64,000 nucleotides of DNA from Mucilaginibacter conchicola (GCF_003432115.1 NZ_QWDC01000002.1:868001-932000); one strand, 5' to 3'. Positions 25,497 to 33,740 are shown, numbered from the stretch's first letter. Numbers and translations: made by a program. The notes: generated from the sequence alone by a model not told the origin.

Positions 25497-26084
25497 ATGA
25501 ACGAACATCATGAAATGTTAGAGAAATACTTAGCGGATTTTGCACCGTTAACAGAAAAGGATATTGCCGATAGCAAACCGTTCTGGAAGCCGCGCAAGAT
25601 CAAAAAAGGCGATTTCTTTAACATGCAATACATGGTATGTAATGATCTGGGCTTTGTAGTGAAAGGTATTTTCAGGATCTATTACAGCCGACCCGACACG
25701 GGCGAAGAGACCAATATCTTCTTCTTTTCAGAGAACCAGTTCATCGTATCGTTCCGCAGCTTTATTACCCGCAATGCCTGCCATTATTTTATACAGGCTA
25801 TGGAAGATTGTGAGATCATCTACATCAGTCACCGCGACCTGAACGGTTTGTATGATACGCATCCCAACTGGGCAAAGTTTGGCCGCCTGCTGGCCGAGCA
25901 GTTTTTTACCTACTCGCAAAGCCGCGCCGAGGAGTTGCTTTTCTTTAGTCACGAACAGCGGTATGTGAGGCTTTTGGATGAACACCCGAATATCATTAAC
26001 CGCATACCGGCTTACCATGTCTCATCATACCTGGGTATCAAAAATCCATCTTTAAGCCGCATACGTAAACGGATAGGACGATAA
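25497..26084 (+). CDS. Crp/Fnr family transcriptional regulator
   Basis: 195 aa. Cyclic-nucleotide-binding-like barrel (about 20-115; WKPRKIKKGDFFNMQ...FVVKGIFRIYY...EETNIFFFSENQFI) followed by a helical dimer segment and a C-terminal helix-turn-helix (NRIPAYHVSSYLGIKNPSLSRIRKRI, residues 168-193). There is no FNR-type Cys cluster, and the cAMP-contact arginine/serine pair is not obvious, so the ligand is unknown. This short type is abundant in Bacteroidota. Confidence 0.9.
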   Translation: MNEHHEMLEKYLADFAPLTEKDIADSKPFWKPRKIKKGDFFNMQYMVCNDLGFVVKGIFRIYYSRPDTGEETNIFFFSENQFIVSFRSFITRNACHYFIQAMEDCEIIYISHRDLNGLYDTHPNWAKFGRLLAEQFFTYSQSRAEELLFFSHEQRYVRLLDEHPNIINRIPAYHVSSYLGIKNPSLSRIRKRIGR

Positions 26085-26093
26085 CCCCAATAA

Positions 26094-26123
26094 AAAAGCC
26101 TCTTAGATTGCTAAGAGGCTTTT
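26094..26123. terminator. Bidirectional terminator
   Basis: Perfect 13-bp stem (26094-26106 with 26111-26123), 4-nt loop, A-run before and T-run after. It separates the Crp/Fnr gene from the end of the NAD operon. Confidence 0.92.
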
Positions 26124-26126
26124 GTT

Positions 26127-27032
26127 TTATAATGCTTCGCAGATGAGCGTATCTAAACTTCGAACATCCACAAAATCGCCGTCGATGTTTTGGGTGTTCA
26201 CATGCGAGTCGGTGCAGATGAGTTTTTTGATCAAACCCGAGTTTTTCAGTTTGTTAATGCCATCATTCACAAACAAACCATGTGTAGTAATTACGTAGAT
26301 ATCGCCAGCGCCTGCTTCTTTATATGATTTTGCTGCATTTATGATGCTACCGCCCGAGCGGATCATATCATCATAAATAATAACGGTTTTACCATCCACA
26401 TCCGCATTAATGGCGCTCACTTCGGTATGGTCGCCTTTGAGGCGGCGTTTAAGGATGAAGGCTGCATTTACGCCTAAGTCGTTAGCAAGAGATTCTACCC
26501 ATTTGGCGCGACCGGCATCGGTGCTGGCCATTACAAAATTATCACCGCCATATTCCAAAGCAGCCTTGGTTACGATGTTTTTGCAATACACATGCACAGG
26601 GTAAAGATCATGCTCAAAGTAATATTGGATTCCTTCTGAGTGCAGATCAAACAGTAATACCTTATTGCCACGGTTTGATTTTGGGATGGCTGATAGCAAG
26701 CGTGCGCGGGTTTTAGCTGTTACGATCTCACGGCTTAGCACTGCACGCTCCATGGTAGAGTAACCGAAATAAGGGATAACCAAAGTCAGCGAATCGGCAC
26801 CGTAACTTACCAGCGACGAGGCAAGGTCATACAATTCCAGCGTAGCAGCATCGTTTACCGTGCCACCGATCAATATCACCTCGCGGTTCTCTATCGGGGT
26901 GATGATGCGCTGGTAACGCTCGCCGTCGGTAAAATGGTCTACCAGTAGTTCGCCTTTTTCGAAATCACCACAGGCCAGTACCTTGTCGGCTAAGTATTCG
27001 TATTCTTTTATGGCAAAAAGTATCTTTTTCAT
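26127..27032 (-). CDS. Divergent ribose-phosphate pyrophosphokinase (PRPP synthetase-like) of the NAD operon
   Basis: 301 aa. Two type-I phosphoribosyltransferase lobes with HFTDGERY (34-40), PYFGYSTMER (87-96), FDLHSEGIQYYF (128-139) and the PRPP loop VIIYDDMIRSGGSI (217-230). Canonical Prs normally shows YARQDR and VDDMIDTGGT at the last two equivalent sites, so this looks like a specialised paralogue rather than the housekeeping enzyme. The gene overlaps the NadR-like gene by 4 nt and is last in the operon. Likely role: PRPP supply for nicotinamide phosphoribosyltransferase. An alternative is phosphorylation of ADP-ribose, as in the phage Adps enzyme. Confidence 0.85.
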   Translation of the reverse strand: MKKILFAIKEYEYLADKVLACGDFEKGELLVDHFTDGERYQRIITPIENREVILIGGTVNDAATLELYDLASSLVSYGADSLTLVIPYFGYSTMERAVLSREIVTAKTRARLLSAIPKSNRGNKVLLFDLHSEGIQYYFEHDLYPVHVYCKNIVTKAALEYGGDNFVMASTDAGRAKWVESLANDLGVNAAFILKRRLKGDHTEVSAINADVDGKTVIIYDDMIRSGGSIINAAKSYKEAGAGDIYVITTHGLFVNDGINKLKNSGLIKKLICTDSHVNTQNIDGDFVDVRSLDTLICEAL

Positions 27033-28021
27033 AGGGTTGTGTTATTCTTTATCAATTGGGAAACAGCTGCAACGGCCTGTTCAAAACGGGCAGGCCAGTC
27101 ACCGCTTATTTCCGTAATATTAATGTTATGTGCTGCCAGAACTTTGCGGTGCGATCGGTCGAGCTGGTCTCGCTCTGCTTCGGCCAACCGTGTCCCGTCC
27201 TGGTAGTAAGGTACATCATTATCGAGGTAAAGATATAAATTGGCTTTGTTTGCGTTGTATATCTCCGTAGGAACCGGTAATTCTTTCCCAAAGGCAAACT
27301 GCGCGTATGACGCCGTAATGTGTATGTCGGTATCGATTATCACCAATCCGCTATCGCCTTTCACGGCTGTGTTAATTCTTTTGGCATGTTCATTAGCAAC
27401 CAACAGCAGGTCATCAAACTTAAAGCGGGTAGAGTCGGGTATCAGATCCCGGCCGGCTTCCAGTACGTAACTGCAATTAAAGTGATGGGCGAGTTGCTCC
27501 GTTAGGGTAGTTTTGCCGGTTGATTCTGTACCCAGAATAACAACCATAAGTGCGAAATGAGGCTTAACAGCATCAGGCAAATGCTGCCAGTTGGTAAAAG
27601 TATCGCTTCGTATCATGGTAGCCGAAACAGGCACCTGTTGTTTATCGGGATCAAAGGGAATATGCTTTATGCCCATAAACCGGGCTACCAGTTCGCCATA
27701 CGGCTCGGATGTAATGAGCAGGGTATGATCGGGGTAATGTTTGCGGAACTCTGCTGCCCATATCTCAGAAATACTTGCCGAAGTCTCTGAAGAATTAGGT
27801 AGGACCTCATGATCATAAGGAAATACTTTTATCTCGATATTCCGGTGGTCGGGGAAGGTACTCTCGATCCAACTTTTTCGCAACTCGCCGGGGATATGCT
27901 CGCGGCTATCCTCGCACACCATTATCGATAGTACATCACAATGCTGCAGCGCAAAACGGATCATCGCCTCGTGACCCTTATGAAAAGGCAGGAACTTGCC
28001 GAATACAAAAGCTTTAACCAT
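27029..28021 (-). CDS. nadR: NadR-type NMN adenylyltransferase / ribosylnicotinamide kinase
   Basis: 330 aa from the ATG at 28021, chosen because it starts directly on the nucleotidyltransferase strand (MVKAFVFGKFLPFHKGH); the longer frame adds 11 unrelated residues. N-terminal NMNAT domain: HKGH at 14-17 and VSATMIRS at 132-139. C-terminal P-loop kinase domain: GTESTGKT at 164-171, for phosphorylation of nicotinamide riboside. The N-terminal repressor HTH of enterobacterial NadR is absent, leaving control to NrtR. It overlaps pnuC by 8 nt and prs by 4 nt. Together with PnuC it would trap and use imported riboside. Confidence 0.9.
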   Translation of the reverse strand: MVKAFVFGKFLPFHKGHEAMIRFALQHCDVLSIMVCEDSREHIPGELRKSWIESTFPDHRNIEIKVFPYDHEVLPNSSETSASISEIWAAEFRKHYPDHTLLITSEPYGELVARFMGIKHIPFDPDKQQVPVSATMIRSDTFTNWQHLPDAVKPHFALMVVILGTESTGKTTLTEQLAHHFNCSYVLEAGRDLIPDSTRFKFDDLLLVANEHAKRINTAVKGDSGLVIIDTDIHITASYAQFAFGKELPVPTEIYNANKANLYLYLDNDVPYYQDGTRLAEAERDQLDRSHRKVLAAHNINITEISGDWPARFEQAVAAVSQLIKNNTTL

Positions 28022-28643
28022 GGGCCATTTGTTTTTTCCACTGGTACAAGCCATAAGATGCCAGTCCGAAGAAGATGAAATATTCTAACGAGAGGAAATA
28101 AACTCCCTTTTTGATGTACAGCACAACGCAGATAGCATCTGTTAAGATCCACAGCACCCAATTTTCTATCTTCTTCATGGCCAGCAAAACAATAGCTACA
28201 ATGCTGAGTACCATTACAAAGGAATCTGTATATGGATACGCCGCTTGTATCTTAAAATACTGAGGCAAATACCGGTGGATGTTTTGGATAAGAAAACCTG
28301 CTATAACTGAACTTGCTAAGATCACGATGCCGGTTAACCAGCGTTGTTTGCTATTCAGCACGGTTATGCTGCCCGCATCAGGTTTAGCTTTCCAGTTATA
28401 CCAGCCGTAAATGGTGACCACAAAAAAGTAAACCTGCAGAAACATATCGGCATATAGCTGTACCTGGAAAAACAGGATGAACAGGAAAACCTCGTTCACA
28501 ATGCCTGTGCCCCAGGTTAAAATATTGGCCCTTGATGCAAACCAAACAGAGATCAAACCAAACAAGGTGCCTATCAGCTCAACAAAGCTGACGGGGTAAC
28601 CCATAATGGTGAAAGCGATATGGCCGATATCAAAAAAATGCAT
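28014..28643 (-). CDS. pnuC: PnuC-type nicotinamide riboside transporter
   Basis: 209 aa with about seven membrane segments and the family signature IYGWYNWKAK in the third segment. PnuC proteins are inner-membrane facilitators with a pseudo-symmetric SWEET-like fold; uptake is driven by phosphorylation inside the cell, here by the kinase domain encoded in the next gene. Related PnuT and PnuX transport thiamine and riboflavin, but the NAD-operon context favours nicotinamide riboside. Its ATG overlaps the TonB receptor stop by 1 nt. Confidence 0.9.
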   Translation of the reverse strand: MHFFDIGHIAFTIMGYPVSFVELIGTLFGLISVWFASRANILTWGTGIVNEVFLFILFFQVQLYADMFLQVYFFVVTIYGWYNWKAKPDAGSITVLNSKQRWLTGIVILASSVIAGFLIQNIHRYLPQYFKIQAAYPYTDSFVMVLSIVAIVLLAMKKIENWVLWILTDAICVVLYIKKGVYFLSLEYFIFFGLASYGLYQWKKQMAHG

Positions 28644-30643
28644 CAGAAAGTATATTTTACCGAGGTGTAATAGTTTGTTGGTGCCTGTACAAAATACTTT
28701 TTTGTGCCATCTGCATCAACATAACCATTGTTAAAGTATTTGGCGTTGGTGACATTGTTAAGGAACACGCCCAGTTCAAACCTGCCAATGGTGTACTGCG
28801 CCCTTGCATTCAGCAAAAAGTACTGGTTTACCTGCGCCGAGTTGGCGAAGTTAATAAACGCCCTGCTCTGGTACCTGCCTGCTAAGCCAACCAAAAATTT
28901 CTTGCCGGTGTAAACCACCTCCTGGTTAACAATAACCGGCGGCGTTAGTATAGGCGTGAACGATTGGCTCTGCTCTTTTATCCTGCTGTAATTGTACGAT
29001 GAATTGTTGATGAGGCTGATATGTTCGTTTACTTTATAAGTAATGCTTAGTTCGGCGCCGGTACGGTAACTGCGATCAACCTCGTTGGTAAGGGCAAGTC
29101 CGTTTGGCCCTAATTGGCCGTTAAGCACAATCTCGTTCTTAAAGTTCATGTAGTAAAAATTAAGGTTGAGATTAAGATTGCCCGATTGATGCCTTAAGCC
29201 CAGCTCCTGATCCACCACAAACTCCGGCTTGCTTACGGCAATTGCAGCATTGCCGTTATCATCAGCCAATAAGTTATCACTACCGCCAAACATATCGTTA
29301 CGTGTTGGTTCGCGGCCGGTTCTGCCGATGCTGTAATACAGGGTAAGGTTGTTGGCTGCTTTGTAACTTAAGCCTGCTTTGGGGTTAAAGAAGTTCCAGT
29401 CGAGGCGGTTCAAAGGCACATCACCTGTATAGCTGAACGTAGCATAACGATACTGCGCATCGGCAAAAAGGGTTAACCGGCCAATGGTATAATCGGCCTT
29501 GGTAAATGCGCTGAACTCATCTTTGTAACCGGTATTCTGGTACAGCCTACCCGCCGTTCTTTCGCTGCCGATGTGGCGGCGATCGTAAATATTTCCGTGG
29601 ATGCCGGTTGTCCAGTTTAATGCCCCTTTTGAATAAGTATAATTGCTGAACAAGCCCACCAGGTTTGAGCGGAAAGCGTAATTATACATTTCATCGGTTG
29701 ATGGCAAACCCACAAAGCTGTTAGGGTTGAAATCGTTATTACCGTTCAGAAACGTATAGTAAACACTGGTTTGCAATGTTGAGATGTTGTTGGGCGACCA
29801 TAAATGCTGCAACTGTGCCAGTGCCTGGGTAAAGTTGTCGTGCTCGTTCTCGTTAACGTTGGTGCGCCTGTCTTGCGCTATTTGTGCTTCTGATACACCC
29901 AGCCAGGCCAACTGATTTTGCTGATGACCAACCATTGCGTTTATCTTAAAAATAGATTTATTCGCCGCCAAACTACCGCTCATGAAAACAGATTGCGAGT
30001 TGTTTGATGAGTTGTACTTATACCTGTCAGAATATACCTGCGATGCCCGGATATAAAATGCCTTGTTGTTCTTCATCCCACTGTTGTAAGCTGCAAATAC
30101 ACGGTGACTGTTGAATGAGCCATAGCCTGCACCCAACTGCGTGTAAGCAGAATCATTAAGGTTGGGCGAGAACAATTGCACGCTACCACCATAACCGGCT
30201 ACGCCGTTTTTACTGGTACCAATGCCCCGTTGTATCTGGATCTTACTTACCGAGTTGATAATATCCGGATAGTTAGAAAAATAAGCACCCTGGTCTTCCG
30301 GCTCGCTTAGCGGCATGCCATCTAACGAAATGTTTATCCGCGTCTGGTCAATGCCCCGCATCCTGAAATAGGAGTAACCCTGCGTACTGCCTGCATCAGA
30401 ATACACGGTAATGGACGGTGTTTCTGACAGTAAAAAAGTAGGCTCCTGCCCGGTAGATTTGGCTTTGAGGACGTTTCCGTTAAGGTTTTGGAAGGTAACG
30501 GGCGTCAGCTTGTCGGCCTGGTAAGTAACCACCACTTCTTTAAGATGCGCGGTATCGCGCTTAGGCAAAACCTGCGCCTGTAACTGCAGGGCAGCTACAA
30601 GCACAAGGTTAGTTAATACAAGTTTTCGTAACATATAAGGCAA
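28643..30643 (-). CDS. TonB-dependent outer-membrane receptor of the NAD salvage operon
   Basis: 666 aa. Signal peptide about 1-23 (LQA-Q), TonB box region EVVVTY near residue 37, plug domain (about 50-160; PSITVYSDAGSTQGYSYFRMRGIDQTRINISLDGMPL, GGSVQLFS) and a 22-strand type barrel ending in KYTF. It has no N-terminal SusC-type carboxypeptidase domain. It sits 3 nt after the nicotinamide phosphoribosyltransferase gene and overlaps pnuC by 1 nt, so it should import the NAD precursor (for instance nicotinamide riboside, NMN or a larger pyridine nucleotide) over the outer membrane. The ligand is inferred only from context. Confidence 0.92.
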   Translation of the reverse strand: MPYMLRKLVLTNLVLVAALQLQAQVLPKRDTAHLKEVVVTYQADKLTPVTFQNLNGNVLKAKSTGQEPTFLLSETPSITVYSDAGSTQGYSYFRMRGIDQTRINISLDGMPLSEPEDQGAYFSNYPDIINSVSKIQIQRGIGTSKNGVAGYGGSVQLFSPNLNDSAYTQLGAGYGSFNSHRVFAAYNSGMKNNKAFYIRASQVYSDRYKYNSSNNSQSVFMSGSLAANKSIFKINAMVGHQQNQLAWLGVSEAQIAQDRRTNVNENEHDNFTQALAQLQHLWSPNNISTLQTSVYYTFLNGNNDFNPNSFVGLPSTDEMYNYAFRSNLVGLFSNYTYSKGALNWTTGIHGNIYDRRHIGSERTAGRLYQNTGYKDEFSAFTKADYTIGRLTLFADAQYRYATFSYTGDVPLNRLDWNFFNPKAGLSYKAANNLTLYYSIGRTGREPTRNDMFGGSDNLLADDNGNAAIAVSKPEFVVDQELGLRHQSGNLNLNLNFYYMNFKNEIVLNGQLGPNGLALTNEVDRSYRTGAELSITYKVNEHISLINNSSYNYSRIKEQSQSFTPILTPPVIVNQEVVYTGKKFLVGLAGRYQSRAFINFANSAQVNQYFLLNARAQYTIGRFELGVFLNNVTNAKYFNNGYVDADGTKKYFVQAPTNYYTSVKYTF

Positions 30644-30646
30644 GGC

Positions 30647-32062
30647 TTAGGCAAGCGCGTTAGCTCTTACCTGTTCAAAGGTAACAGGATCAACCAGCTG
30701 GCCGTTCTCGAATACTGTGCGTAGCTCGTCGGTTTGCTCAGGGTTTTCCTTTTCTTTTACGGTTTTAAAGGTGCCATTTATTTTTATCAGTTTTAAACGG
30801 CCACCCTTGCTCTTTTTAAAACTTGGGGTAATGTTGCCTTGGGCATCCATCTCGGTTGGGTCTTTTTCAACGGCAATCTGTTTACCGTCAATCACCGCGC
30901 TGCTGCATTTTAAGGCAAACTTTTGGGTATCGCGGTCAACTTTTTGCAGTAATGCGCCGCCCATGCCCAACACTAAATTCTCAGCACTTATGCCGGCAGC
31001 TTTTAAGGCTTCATAAATTTTGATGATCTCCTGATAGTTTACACCATCGCCCTGTATCACGCGCACTTGTGGCGGCAATACTTTGTAGCCTTTAGTATTG
31101 GTAGTATATCCGAAAGTCTCAAACAATATCTCGAAAATAGCCAGCAATGTCCTTATCGGGTCGCCGCTATCGGGGCGTATCACCAGGGTGCCGTCGCGTT
31201 GCAGTATCTCATCTTTTAGCACGCCGCCCCAGTATTCTTTGCAAGCTTTAAAAATGTTGTAGCTGTCAGATACGCAGGCAATGGTGCCGGTAGGGAAGCT
31301 GCGCAACACGTGCCTGAAAATTTCCAGTTCGCCATCGCGACCTAACAAGGTACAAATACTGTGTTCCGTAGCCGGGATACTTAAGCCGTAAACTTTGGTG
31401 GCATCGTAATAATGGATAGCCATTCCGCTGCCGGCCAGGTTATCGCTACCGCTGAAGTTGATCAAATGTGCAGCACCGCCCAGCTTAGCACTCTCTACGC
31501 TGCTTACCCCGCGGAAACCAAAATCGTTCAGTACAAAATCAATTCCTGCTTCTGCACCTTCGGTAGCTGTATCGTTGTAGAAACCTGTGATTTCTTTTCT
31601 GATCTGGTTGCTTAAAGTGGCTACGGTACATGGGTACCAAACCTGCATTAACAAGGTTTCAAGAAAATTGGTTAACCAGTAACACTCCGGGTCGGTATTC
31701 TCAATGGTCATGAGTGCGTTGCCGGTTGGTACGGCTGTGCCCTCGGCCACGGCTTTTATGCGCACAGGCAGGTGGCCATCGTATTTATCCAAAATGTACT
31801 GGAACTTTTCGCGGTTAAACACATCATCGCGGCCAAAAACCTGGCGCAGAAAGTGATCGGCTTCATCAAGGTCTACCTGTGTAAAGGCGGGGCCCTGTAA
31901 GTATTGTTTCAGAAAGTATTGCAGACCAAAAAAGATGGTCTCATTGAACATACCGCCACGACTTTCCAGGTAGCTGTAGATCTGTGTAGTGCCGGGGTAA
32001 TAAAATTTATGGTGAGCGTATTTGTAGGCATCAGCCAGTAATATCAAATTATCGCGTTTCAT
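30647..32062 (-). CDS. nadV: Nicotinamide phosphoribosyltransferase
   Basis: 471 aa from ATG 32062 (MKRDNLILLADAYKYAHH); the longer frame would run into the upstream gene. NAMPT family: ADAYKYAHHKFYYPGTTQIYSYLESRGG at the N-terminus, the catalytic region NDFGFRGVSSVESAKLGGAAHL, SIPATEHS near residue 240 and the VIRPDSGDP phosphate-binding region near 305. Length is close to the human enzyme (491 aa). It makes NMN from nicotinamide and PRPP. It lies 4 nt after the NMNAT/Nudix gene. Confidence 0.95.
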   Translation of the reverse strand: MKRDNLILLADAYKYAHHKFYYPGTTQIYSYLESRGGMFNETIFFGLQYFLKQYLQGPAFTQVDLDEADHFLRQVFGRDDVFNREKFQYILDKYDGHLPVRIKAVAEGTAVPTGNALMTIENTDPECYWLTNFLETLLMQVWYPCTVATLSNQIRKEITGFYNDTATEGAEAGIDFVLNDFGFRGVSSVESAKLGGAAHLINFSGSDNLAGSGMAIHYYDATKVYGLSIPATEHSICTLLGRDGELEIFRHVLRSFPTGTIACVSDSYNIFKACKEYWGGVLKDEILQRDGTLVIRPDSGDPIRTLLAIFEILFETFGYTTNTKGYKVLPPQVRVIQGDGVNYQEIIKIYEALKAAGISAENLVLGMGGALLQKVDRDTQKFALKCSSAVIDGKQIAVEKDPTEMDAQGNITPSFKKSKGGRLKLIKINGTFKTVKEKENPEQTDELRTVFENGQLVDPVTFEQVRANALA

Positions 32063-32066
32063 GGTA

Positions 32067-32963
32067 TTAGTTTTTAAGGTATTTAGTAATAATGGTTTGG
32101 AACAGGTGCACATGCTCATCGGTAATATTACCATCAGCCAGCATCTGCGGAAGATCTGCAACTACAAACCATTTCAGGTCAATGATGTCATCATTAGCTG
32201 CCGGTTCTCCGCTGATATGATCTGTACTGAAGAGCAGCGTGATGATCTTATCAGCCTCGCTGCGGTAACGCCAATCATTTATTTTGGCTGATGTTTCATA
32301 GGTCATGGGGCCAACTTCCATCTCGCCGCACTCTTCCATCAGTTCGCGTTTGGCGGCAACTTCGTAGCTTTCGTCTTCAGGGTCGGCAAAGCCGCCAATA
32401 AAGCGCCATTTGCTGCTGTTGGCTTTTTTGCCGAGCAGTATTTCCGTTTTATCATTCCTGAACAAGGCGATATCAACCGTTGGGTAAACCTTGGTGTATT
32501 GGTTATAGTAAGCGTACAGGATACCCGCACGAAAATCATTCGAATCAAAAACCTTATCGGCGTATTTCTTGCGCAGTTCGGTGGCATTGTAATCACCATG
32601 CTCCGGCAATTCTACTGTTTCAAACCGGCCTGAATAGTATGGGATAAAACTGTCACGGCTGCCGTACAAACAAAAGCTTTCGGTAGGGAAAACGCTTTTC
32701 AGCAGGGTATCTATCTGATCAGACCAGGCTTTATCGCTCGGATGATCGCTGATAGGCAGGATGATGGCATCCGGATAATCCTTCTTGATCATTTTCTCGC
32801 GGGTGTAATAATCGTAGGGATTTTTACGGGTACCCATTATCGGGCTTACGCCTAACAGGATGATCAGCTTGGCGTGGTCTTTCATCACGGTGCTGATAAG
32901 TTGTTTGTGCCCTTCGTGCAGGTAAGGTGACTGGAAGCGGGCAATAATTACTGCTGTTTTCAT
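32067..32963 (-). CDS. nadM: Bifunctional NMN adenylyltransferase / Nudix hydrolase
   Basis: 298 aa from ATG 32963 (MKTAVIIARFQSPYLHEGH). The N-terminal adenylyltransferase has LHEGH (15-19) and NATELRKK (126-133), joining NMN and ATP to NAD+. The C-terminal Nudix domain has a box at about 190-215 (GGFADPEDES...RELMEECGE) with all acidic residues present but the first Gly shifted by one. In known NadM-Nudix fusions this half hydrolyses ADP-ribose. It is the first gene behind the operator-promoter at 32974-33020 and is followed by nadV after 4 nt. Confidence 0.93.
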   Translation of the reverse strand: MKTAVIIARFQSPYLHEGHKQLISTVMKDHAKLIILLGVSPIMGTRKNPYDYYTREKMIKKDYPDAIILPISDHPSDKAWSDQIDTLLKSVFPTESFCLYGSRDSFIPYYSGRFETVELPEHGDYNATELRKKYADKVFDSNDFRAGILYAYYNQYTKVYPTVDIALFRNDKTEILLGKKANSSKWRFIGGFADPEDESYEVAAKRELMEECGEMEVGPMTYETSAKINDWRYRSEADKIITLLFSTDHISGEPAANDDIIDLKWFVVADLPQMLADGNITDEHVHLFQTIITKYLKN

Positions 32964-32973
32964 AGGTTGATTT

Positions 32974-32994
32974 TTTGCGTTAATTATACGCAAA
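32974..32994. promoter_or_regulatory. NrtR-like operator 1
   Basis: Perfect 21-bp palindrome TTTGCGT-N7-ACGCAAA between nrtR and nadM, centred 21 nt before the nadM ATG. Its right end overlaps the -7 box (32991-32998). A bound repressor would block transcription start. NrtR proteins bind palindromes of about 21 bp next to NAD genes; the match of this exact word to this NrtR is inference. Confidence 0.7.
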
Positions 32995-33020
32995 TATAAA
33001 TATGCGTTTTTATTACGCAA
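32991..33020 (-). promoter_or_regulatory. Promoter of the NAD salvage operon
   Basis: On the minus strand: TTG (33020-33018), exactly 19 bp, then TATATTTG (32998-32991), a full Bacteroidota promoter. The predicted start leaves a leader of about 24 nt before the nadM ATG at 32963. Both elements are overlapped by NrtR-like operators. Confidence 0.8.
33003..33019. promoter_or_regulatory. NrtR-like operator 2
   Basis: Perfect half-sites TGCGT-N7-ACGCA, the same word and spacing as operator 1, with centres 27 bp apart. It lies over the spacer and the -33 TTG of the promoter, so the two sites flank and cover the whole promoter. Confidence 0.7.
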
Positions 33021-33049
33021 ATTATTTTTTACATTTTTTTTAAAATATA

Positions 33050-33736
33050 TTAAAGCTCGAAGTTGATGCCTTGTTTTTGTAACTGAAAGTATTTCTGCTG
33101 ATTGAAGCGAAAAAGATTACCCGGGCGGCCTGCTCCGCTTAGTTCTTGCTTCTCGGTGGTCTCTTCCAGGAAACCAAATTTGATCACCTTCTTTTTAAAA
33201 TTCCGGCGATCTATCGGCCTGTCCAGCACGGCCATGTATAGTTTCTCCAGTTCAGAGAATGGGAATTTCTCTTCCAATAACTCAAAGCCTACGGGCTGGT
33301 AAAGCATTTTGCTTTTCAATCGTTCATGCGCGGCCTGCAGTATCTCCTGGTGGTCAAAAGCCAGTTGCGGGAGCTTTTTGATCTTGAACCATGCCACATC
33401 TGCTGCATCAGTAGCGGCCTGCAATTCAAAGGCATCGGGTTTAACCAAGCCGTAATAGGTGATGGAAATTACCCGGTTGCGCGGATCGCGGCCCGGTTTG
33501 CCAAAGCTGTAAAGCTGTTCCAGGTAGTTGATGTTAACGCCGGTCTCTTCTTTAAGCTCGCGTTGCACCGCCTCTTCTAATGATTCATCATCGCCAACCA
33601 AACCACCGGGCAAGGCCCAGCTGTTTTTAAAAGGATCGATATTGCGCTTGATAAGCAGTACCGAAAGGCCTTCTTTTGATGTATAACCAAATACCACGGC
33701 ATCTACGGCTACTTTTATGTTTTGATTAGCAGGCAT
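33050..33736 (-). CDS. nrtR: NrtR-type Nudix-related transcriptional repressor
   Basis: 228 aa. N-terminal Nudix domain (1-145) with a complete Nudix box at 45-67 (G-x5-E-x7-REL-x-EE-x-G-V), so hydrolysis may be retained, unlike many NrtR proteins. C-terminal winged helix (about 155-215; LYMAVLDRPIDRRNFKKKVIKFGFLEET...AGRPGNLFRF) typical of NrtR. These repressors bind ADP-ribose or related NAD metabolites, releasing DNA. It stands at the head of the NAD genes with its own promoter 4 nt upstream. Operators beside nadM are its probable targets. Confidence 0.92.
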   Translation of the reverse strand: MPANQNIKVAVDAVVFGYTSKEGLSVLLIKRNIDPFKNSWALPGGLVGDDESLEEAVQRELKEETGVNINYLEQLYSFGKPGRDPRNRVISITYYGLVKPDAFELQAATDAADVAWFKIKKLPQLAFDHQEILQAAHERLKSKMLYQPVGFELLEEKFPFSELEKLYMAVLDRPIDRRNFKKKVIKFGFLEETTEKQELSGAGRPGNLFRFNQQKYFQLQKQGINFEL

Positions 33737-33740
33737 ATCG

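Noticed and set aside
26127..33736. NAD locus as prophage or plasmid remnant
   Set aside because: Although phages carry similar NAD genes, there is no integrase, tRNA boundary, phage structural gene or obvious change in base use; a TonB receptor and PnuC argue for a chromosomal salvage operon.
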